Shown piece after piece: positions 59,577 through 64,000 of a stretch of DNA of 64,000 bases (positions are counted from its first letter, which is position 1; the number at the start of each line of letters is the position of its first letter). Origin of the DNA: Poindextera sp041691315 (GTDB lineage Bacteria > Pseudomonadota > Alphaproteobacteria > Caulobacterales > Caulobacteraceae); assembly GCA_041691315.1 (NCBI GenBank), contig JBEPUW010000015.1:1-64000 (forward strand), in the 5' to 3' direction. The position numbers and the translations under genes were made by a program. Below the pieces are notes generated by a model that was not told the origin of the DNA, searched no databases, and saw only the letters and a program-made list of their open reading frames with translations.

Positions 59577-61364
59577 CTACAGTTCCGCCAGCGCGGCGGC
59601 GATCTCTTCCATCACCCCGTCCCACTGGCCGAACGCCTTGGTGGAGAAGACCCGGGTCGCCGGGTACCAGGGATAGCGGTCGGTTCCCAGCCTGGGCCAG
59701 GCGACCGGGGTCGAGATCAGCCAGACCGGCGCGCCGCAGGCCCCGGCGATGTTGCTGGTGGCGTTGGCGGGGCCGAGCACCAGGTCGAGCGCCACGCAAA
59801 GGGCGGCCAGGTCGTCCAGGTCCATCTTCAGATCGATGCCGGGCGGCCGCCAGATATTGACGCCGAACATCGCGCGCGCCTGCTCGATCTCGGCCTCGCA
59901 GTCGCCGTACTGAAGATTGACGAAGGTCACGCCCGGCGTGGCCAAAACGCCGCGCCAGCGCTCGAACGGCGAGAACTCGCGCAGCCGGGCGCCGTCCAGC
60001 TTCAGGCTCTTCCACAGGATGCCGACCTTGCGGCCCGGCAGCTCGGCCAGGGTGGCGCGCCAATGCGCCACCCGCACCGGATCAGGGCTCATGAAGGACC
60101 CGCGATCGGGGAACGACGCCACGCTGGGGCGAAAGCGTTGCAGCGGCGAGGCCAGCGGCGCCCATAGGTCGATTGCCGCCAAATCGACGCCCGGCGCAGT
60201 GCGCAGGTGGTGGCCATCGAGCTTGAACGAGGCGTGACCGCTGAAGGCGATGCCCGGAAAGGAGCGCTGGAACAGCGGGCTCAGCCGCGCCTCCAGAGCT
60301 ACGGACAGGCGCCCCTTCGGTCCAAGCGCCGCCAGCAGGTCCGGCAGGTAGTTGGCGAACATCACTTCGTCGCCCAGGCCCTGCTCGCCGATCAGCAGCA
60401 TGGAGCGGCCCTCGATCTCGCTCTCCGGCGTCCAGCGCGGCCGGTCGACCACCATGTGCAGGGCGCTGGCGAACTGGGAGTCGAAGCGGGACTCGTAAGC
60501 TTCCCAACCCTCGGCGACCCGACCGCCGACCAGCAGGATCTGCGAGCGGGCGAAGCGCATCATCGACCGCTCGCTCTCCAGCTTGACCTGTTCGATGGCC
60601 AGATCGACATCGGCCAGCGCCCCATCGACATCACCGGACTCCAGCCGGGCGGAGCTGCGGGTATAGCGCGCCTTGGCGAACCGGGGATCGAGCCTGAGCG
60701 CCTCTTCGAGAAAGGGCAGGGCCGCGGCGGTGTCGCCGCGGGCGATCAGTACCGTGGCCAGGGTGTTCCACAACATGGCCTCGTCCGGATTGGCCTGGAT
60801 CACCGGTGTCAGTACGTCGATGGCGCCCTGATAGTCGTGCTGGTCGCGCAGCGCGCAGGCCAGGTTGTTGGCGCCTTGCGGACAGTCGGGGCGTTTTTCC
60901 AGATAGGCCCTGAACAGCTGCACCGCGAGCCCGGTCATTCCCATGCGAAAGGCCAGCCGACCAAGGTCGTTGGCCACATCGGCATGGTCGGCCAACACCG
61001 CCAGCGCCGATTCGTAAGCCGCGATCGAGCTTTTGAAGTCGCCGCATTGCTCGCGGGCGATGGCCAGCACGTGCCAGCCATGGCCATTGCGTTCGTCGAC
61101 CTGCAGGGCCTGGACCGCCAGTTCCGAGGCGCGCGCGCTGTCGCCGACCCGAATCGCCGCGACCGCGTCCTGCAGCAGGGGGGCGACGCTCAGGCTCTTT
61201 AAGTCCGCAATCGCCTGGTTCAGCCTGGCCAGAGCCGCCTCCGAGGCGGAATCACCGGCGCTGGCGTCGATCAGGCCCAGGCCCGCCGGCCGCGGCGGAC
61301 CGTCGCTGATCGCGGCGGTTTCGGCGCCAAGCCGTTGTCTTGTCGTGCTTCCAGCAGGCGTCAA
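59577..61364 (-). CDS. flmG: Flagellin glycosyltransferase with TPR domain (FlmG-like)
   Basis: 595 aa. Residues about 60-290 contain TPR repeats (HVLAIAREQCGDFKSSIAAY, GAIDVLTPVIQANPDEAMLW, ALPFLEEALRLDPRFAKARY). Residues 300-595 are a glycosyltransferase-like part: SMLLIGEQGLGDEVMFANYL, KVGILWKSLKLDGAR and VLGPANATSNIAGACGAPVW with LISTP. In Caulobacter the equivalent gene beside flbT is flmG (older name flbA), whose TPR part binds flagellin and whose C-terminal part transfers a nonulosonic sugar. Divergent from flbT across 224 nt. Confidence 0.85.
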   Translation of the reverse strand: MTPAGSTTRQRLGAETAAISDGPPRPAGLGLIDASAGDSASEAALARLNQAIADLKSLSVAPLLQDAVAAIRVGDSARASELAVQALQVDERNGHGWHVLAIAREQCGDFKSSIAAYESALAVLADHADVANDLGRLAFRMGMTGLAVQLFRAYLEKRPDCPQGANNLACALRDQHDYQGAIDVLTPVIQANPDEAMLWNTLATVLIARGDTAAALPFLEEALRLDPRFAKARYTRSSARLESGDVDGALADVDLAIEQVKLESERSMMRFARSQILLVGGRVAEGWEAYESRFDSQFASALHMVVDRPRWTPESEIEGRSMLLIGEQGLGDEVMFANYLPDLLAALGPKGRLSVALEARLSPLFQRSFPGIAFSGHASFKLDGHHLRTAPGVDLAAIDLWAPLASPLQRFRPSVASFPDRGSFMSPDPVRVAHWRATLAELPGRKVGILWKSLKLDGARLREFSPFERWRGVLATPGVTFVNLQYGDCEAEIEQARAMFGVNIWRPPGIDLKMDLDDLAALCVALDLVLGPANATSNIAGACGAPVWLISTPVAWPRLGTDRYPWYPATRVFSTKAFGQWDGVMEEIAAALAEL

Positions 61365-61588
61365 AATCGGGGGTCCAGGTGATCGGCGGGGCGTTGAACA
61401 GGGTTAATGAGTGCTCCCCCGGGCTTAAGGGAGTGCTAAGTTCACGCGGCGAGGCAGCCGGTCGCCGCAACTTGCCATTAACTGAACCGGCCTAAGCGTG
61501 ACCGCATCGTCGTGCTGAACCGGGGGGTGAAGCATCGGCGAGGGGCTATACTCATTCTCGCGCCTGCGCCGTCGGAGGTCTGGCCGTC
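61365..61588. promoter_or_regulatory. Divergent promoter region flmG / flbT
   Basis: 224 nt between divergent flagellar genes. TTAAGGGAGTGCTAA near 61424-61438 is one base from the CtrA consensus TTAA-N7-TTAA. TATACT at 61547-61552 could be a -10 for flbT. No sigma54 pattern was found. Assignment is tentative. Confidence 0.35.
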
Positions 61589-62005
61589 ATGCCGCTGAAG
61601 CTGTCACTCAAGCCCGGGGAGAAGTTCGTTCTGAACGGGGCCGTGGTGCAGAACGGCGACCGGCGCGGCGTGCTGCTGTTGCAGAACAAGGCTTCGGTGC
61701 TGCGCGAGAAGGACATCATGCAGGCCGAGGAGGCGAACACGCCCTCGCGGCGGATCTATTTCCCGGTCATGATGATGTACCTGGATGAGCAGAACGCCGG
61801 CGCCTGGCACGAAGAGTTCGTGCGCCGGCTACAGGAGTTCATGGGGGCGATCAGCAACCCGCAGGTGCTGGCCGAATGTGTCAACGTTTCGAAACACGTT
61901 CTGCAGCGCGAATATTACAAGGCCCTGGTCTTGTGCCGGAAGCTGATCGAGTACGAAGACGAAAGGTTGGGCCATGTCGCTTCAAGCCTATCAACAAGCG
62001 GCTGA
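61589..62005 (+). CDS. flbT: Flagellar biosynthesis repressor FlbT
   Basis: 138 aa. PLKLSLKPGEKFVLNGAVVQ, LLLQNKASVLREKDIMQAEE and RRIYFPVMMMYLDEQNAG are family-diagnostic. In Caulobacter, FlbT binds flagellin mRNA and blocks translation until hook-basal body assembly. A GGAGG lies 9 nt before the start. Its 3' end overlaps flaF by 32 nt. Confidence 0.95.
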   Translation: MPLKLSLKPGEKFVLNGAVVQNGDRRGVLLLQNKASVLREKDIMQAEEANTPSRRIYFPVMMMYLDEQNAGAWHEEFVRRLQEFMGAISNPQVLAECVNVSKHVLQREYYKALVLCRKLIEYEDERLGHVASSLSTSG

Positions 62006-62333
62006 GCGGTCCGAACAGCCGCGCGACTCCGAGTACCGCCTGTTCGGTGAGGTGACCCGGGCGCTGATGTCGGCGGCCGAGACGCCGGCCGACGACTTCA
62101 AGACCCGCATCAAGGCGCTCGACTGGAACCGGCGGCTGTGGATGACCCTGGCCGCCGACTGCGCACGGCCCAACAACGCCCTGGCCGCCGACCTGCGCGC
62201 CCAGATCATCTCGCTCAGCATGTGGGTCGGCCGGCACACCAGCGCCGTCGTGCGCCAGGAGGAGGCCTTCGAGCCGCTGATCGAGATCAACCGCATCATG
62301 ATGCAGGGCCTGGGCGTCCGCTCCCTCGGCTAA
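61974..62333 (+). CDS. flaF: Flagellar biosynthesis regulator FlaF
   Basis: 119 aa. SLQAYQQAAERSEQPRDSEY, LFGEVTRALM and LWMTLAADCARPNNALAADL are characteristic. FlaF promotes flagellin production/secretion and opposes FlbT. It overlaps flbT by 32 nt in a different frame, a usual arrangement. An intergenic repeat and the flagellin promoter follow. Confidence 0.95.
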   Translation: MSLQAYQQAAERSEQPRDSEYRLFGEVTRALMSAAETPADDFKTRIKALDWNRRLWMTLAADCARPNNALAADLRAQIISLSMWVGRHTSAVVRQEEAFEPLIEINRIMMQGLGVRSLG

Positions 62334-62395
62334 GCCGGCTGTCGCAGCCATGCGCGCCGAAGGTTGAACCACGAAAGACGCGACCCTACTCCTTC

Positions 62396-62501
62396 CCGTC
62401 ATCCCCCGCTGGAGCGGCTTTAGCCGCGGAATGCGGGGGATCCATGAACACCGATCCTAGGCGGTGATCATGGATGGCCCGGACAAGCCGGGCCATGACG
62501 G
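62396..62501. repeat. MITE-like intergenic element, copy 1
   Basis: Terminal inverted repeats CCGTCAT (62396-62402) and ATGACGG (62495-62501). Internal hairpins: GGAGCGGCTTTAGCCGC, ATCCATGA...TCATGGAT and GGCCCGGACAAGCCGGGCC. A diverged copy at 59411-59553 is split by a REPIN-like repeat. Non-coding. Confidence 0.8.
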
Positions 62502-62560
62502 TTGGGTGGGTAGCCTGGATGTTCGTGTTTTTTCGGGGCCAACTAAAAACTAAGGATGCC

Positions 62561-62596
62561 CGGCAAGGTTTGGCTAGCGAAGGGTAAATTTTGCCG
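62561..62596. promoter_or_regulatory. Possible FlbD (ftr-like) enhancer sites
   Basis: CCCGGCAAGGTTT (62559-62571) and AAATTTTGCCGAG (62586-62598) are inverted CGGCAA/TTGCCG motifs about 100-130 nt upstream of the sigma54 promoter, the usual distance for FlbD enhancers of Caulobacter flagellin genes. Similarity to the ftr consensus is from memory. Confidence 0.4.
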
Positions 62597-62692
62597 AGTC
62601 AAACTTGCCTAGGGCCGCCGCGTGCGTCGCGGGTTGGACGATTTAGTTCCGTCTTCTCAGAGGTCTAGACGCCGCCACGGCCCAGCCGGGCG

Positions 62693-62707
62693 TGGTCCGC
62701 GCCTTGC
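62693..62707 (+). promoter_or_regulatory. Sigma54-type promoter of the flagellin gene
   Basis: TGGTCCGCGCCTTGC has the invariant GG and GC of a -24/-12 promoter with exactly 10 nt between them. Transcription would start near 62719, giving a leader of about 64 nt before ATG 62783. Caulobacter late flagellin genes use sigma54. Confidence 0.75.
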
Positions 62708-62782
62708 GTTGCAGGAAACCGGGCAAAATGCCCTCGGCCGTCAAAATGACGCCGGACACCTGAGAACAAGGACTATCCCATC

Positions 62783-63607
62783 ATGCTAAGCGTGAACTCG
62801 AATCCCGGCGCTCTGGTCGCACTGCAAAACCTGACCGCGACCGCCATGGCTCTGGGTAAGACCCAAAACGAAGTCTCCACCGGCCTTGCGGTTTCGGCCC
62901 CGCAGGACAACGGCGCGGTCTGGGCCATCGCCCAGAACGAACGTGGCACCTCCGGTTCGCTGGATGCGGTCATCCAGTCGCTGCAACGGGGCCAGTCGAC
63001 CATTCAGGTCGCCACCTCGGCCGGCACCAGCGTCTCCAACCTGCTCAACCAGCTGAAGACCCTGGCCCTGACGGCGTCGGACACCTCGCTCGACGCCACC
63101 AGCCTGGCGGCCACCAACACCCAGTTCAAGTCGGTGCTCGGCCAGATCACTCAGATCGTGTCCAACTCCGATTTCAACGGCGTGAACATGATCAAGCACC
63201 TCGGCACGACCATCAACGCCCTGGCCACGGCCTCCGGCGGCACGATCACGGTCGCGGCGCAGGACCTGTCGCTTGGCGGCGCCAACCTGGCGGGCCTGAC
63301 CGCGGCTTCGTCGATCGGTTCGGTCGCCCAGGCCGCGGCCTATGTGACCGTGGTGCAGACCGCGATCACCAAGACCAACAGCTCGCTGGGCCAACTCGGC
63401 ACCGGGGCCACGGCCCTGCAGAACCAACTGACCTTCGTTCAGAACCTGCAGGACACCCTGGACACCGGCATCGGCAACCTGGTCAACGCCAACCTCGGCA
63501 AGGAAAGCGCTCAGCTGACCGCTCTGCAGACCAAGCAACAGCTTGGCATCCAGGCGCTGTCGATCGCCAACCAGTCGAGCTCGGTGCTCCTGAGCCTGTT
63601 CCGGTAG
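62783..63607 (+). CDS. Flagellin
   Basis: 274 aa. The N-terminal D0/D1 part MLSVNSNPGALVALQNLTAT and TGLAVSAPQDNGAVWAIAQN and the C-terminal KQQLGIQALSIANQSSSVLL with SLFR are the flagellin ends; the middle is short and Thr/Ser/Ala-rich, with no D2-D3 domains, as in Caulobacter's small flagellins. Ser/Thr residues are the likely sites for FlmG glycosylation. The leader palindrome at 62721 may be the FlbT target, an inference. AAGGA lies about 10 nt before the start. Confidence 0.94.
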   Translation: MLSVNSNPGALVALQNLTATAMALGKTQNEVSTGLAVSAPQDNGAVWAIAQNERGTSGSLDAVIQSLQRGQSTIQVATSAGTSVSNLLNQLKTLALTASDTSLDATSLAATNTQFKSVLGQITQIVSNSDFNGVNMIKHLGTTINALATASGGTITVAAQDLSLGGANLAGLTAASSIGSVAQAAAYVTVVQTAITKTNSSLGQLGTGATALQNQLTFVQNLQDTLDTGIGNLVNANLGKESAQLTALQTKQQLGIQALSIANQSSSVLLSLFR

Positions 63608-63620
63608 ACCTAACGCGTGA

Positions 63621-63650
63621 GGCGGCGGGCCCTCGTGGCCCGTCGTCTTC
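63621..63650 (+). terminator. Likely terminator after flagellin
   Basis: GGCGGCGGGCC (63621-63631) pairs with GGCCCGTCGTC (63637-63647), with two G-U pairs and loop CTCGT, followed by TTCCCC. The short T-run makes it weak, so some read-through to flaG is possible. Confidence 0.55.
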
Positions 63651-63668
63651 CCCGCGCCGGGCAGCGAT

Positions 63669-63968
63669 ATGACCCAGATCATCAACAGCGCCAGCGGTGT
63701 CGGCGACCACAACCAAGGCCCGTTTCACCGCGAACCCGAACCGCCGACGCCGCATGCCGAGGCGGCGCCGGCCGCTCCCCAGGCCGCGCCGGAGGCGGCC
63801 GATGTGCGGCTGATCATCGAGGACGACGCCGCCGGCGGCGGTTTCGTCTACACCACCGTCGATCATCGCACCGGGGCGGTGCTCCGCCAGCTGCCGCGCG
63901 ACGGTCTGCTGAAGCTGGGCGAGGCCGCCGACTACACCGCCGGCGCCCTGATCAAGACGCGGGCCTGA
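63669..63968 (+). CDS. flaG: FlaG-like flagellar protein
   Basis: 99 aa. The C-terminal half VRLIIEDDAAGGGFVYTTVD then HRTGAVLRQLPRDGLLKLGE matches the FlaG/YvyC pattern (x-F-V-Y-x-x-V-D-x-x-T-G-x-V-x-R-Q-x-P). The first 45 residues are Pro/Ala-rich. FlaG affects filament length in other bacteria. It follows flagellin by 61 nt. Confidence 0.75.
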   Translation: MTQIINSASGVGDHNQGPFHREPEPPTPHAEAAPAAPQAAPEAADVRLIIEDDAAGGGFVYTTVDHRTGAVLRQLPRDGLLKLGEAADYTAGALIKTRA

Positions 63969-64000
63969 ACCGACCCCGTTCGGTTTCCGTTAACTATACA

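Larger units (their letters stand above)
62334..62782. other. 449-nt region between flaF and flagellin
   Basis: Contains, in order, the MITE-like element 62396-62501, an inverted pair CGGCAA (62561-62566) / TTGCCG (62591-62596) reminiscent of FlbD ftr enhancer sites, the sigma54-type promoter 62693-62707, and the leader with a palindrome GGGCAAAATGCCC (62721-62733). No gene is seen. Confidence 0.6.

Noticed and set aside
1..64000. CRISPR arrays, tRNA and rRNA genes, prophage or IS transposases
   Set aside because: No regularly spaced direct repeats, no cloverleaf-like intergenic stretch and no transposase, integrase or phage structural gene was recognised on either strand.

Overview
This 64 kb window is GC-rich alphaproteobacterial chromosome, almost certainly from the family Caulobacteraceae (Phenylobacterium or Caulobacter; the genus is inference). 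Pointers are the flmG-flbT-flaF-flagellin-flaG block, a sigma54-type flagellin promoter, an alphaproteobacterial direct-repeat LexA box (GAAC-N7-GAAC), the nuo-birA-coaX-rnj and glyQS-ppdK neighbourhoods, and several intergenic palindromic repeat families. Both window ends lie inside gene blocks. No phage, plasmid, IS transposase, CRISPR array, rRNA or tRNA was recognised.

Layout. 1-10.9 kb: the distal nuo operon (end of nuoF, nuoG to nuoN), with two unrelated small genes between nuoF and nuoG and a nested inverted repeat between nuoK and nuoL; birA, coaX and rnj follow closely. 14-21 kb: small accessory genes, an UppS-like prenyltransferase with a stop codon just after its natural start, a winged-helix regulator/membrane-protein pair with two matching palindromic operators, a LuxR-type regulator, then mce-DUF1467-lolC-lolD. 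21-36 kb: an acyl-CoA ligase, an RNA methyltransferase, a frameshifted VanW/glycosyltransferase-like gene, a flavoprotein/kinase pair, an SOS-box radical SAM gene, CoA-thioester enzymes and a family-4 uracil-DNA glycosylase. 36-50 kb: ETF-ubiquinone oxidoreductase, a TPR lipoprotein, ispE, glnK-amtB, two exported proteins ending in the same terminator hairpin, glyQS and ppdK. 50-59 kb: a Nudix-like regulator/phosphatase/HD-hydrolase operon, a stress protein, a PQQ-type dehydrogenase with cytochrome c, a Phd/VapC-type toxin-antitoxin pair, AIM24, a receiver-only response regulator, a MoxR ATPase and a very acidic protein. 59-64 kb: the flagellin glycosylation and expression block.

How the genes work together. 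Complex I and ETF-QO feed the quinone pool; the CoA ligases and enoyl-CoA hydratases suggest acyl or aromatic acid catabolism supplying ETF-QO; mce links to propionyl-CoA use; PpdK links pyruvate and PEP; GlnK-AmtB handles ammonium. FlmG would glycosylate flagellin, FlbT and FlaF control its synthesis, and the flagellin and flaG follow.

Points most worth a second look: the paired operators around the winged-helix operon, the second lying on the blocked start of uppS; a low-GC mosaic segment inside the essential gene glyS; a one-base frameshift at the end of the VanW/GT-like gene; one repeat family inserted in another near 59.4-59.6 kb; and the SOS box shared by a radical SAM gene and a small glycosyltransferase.
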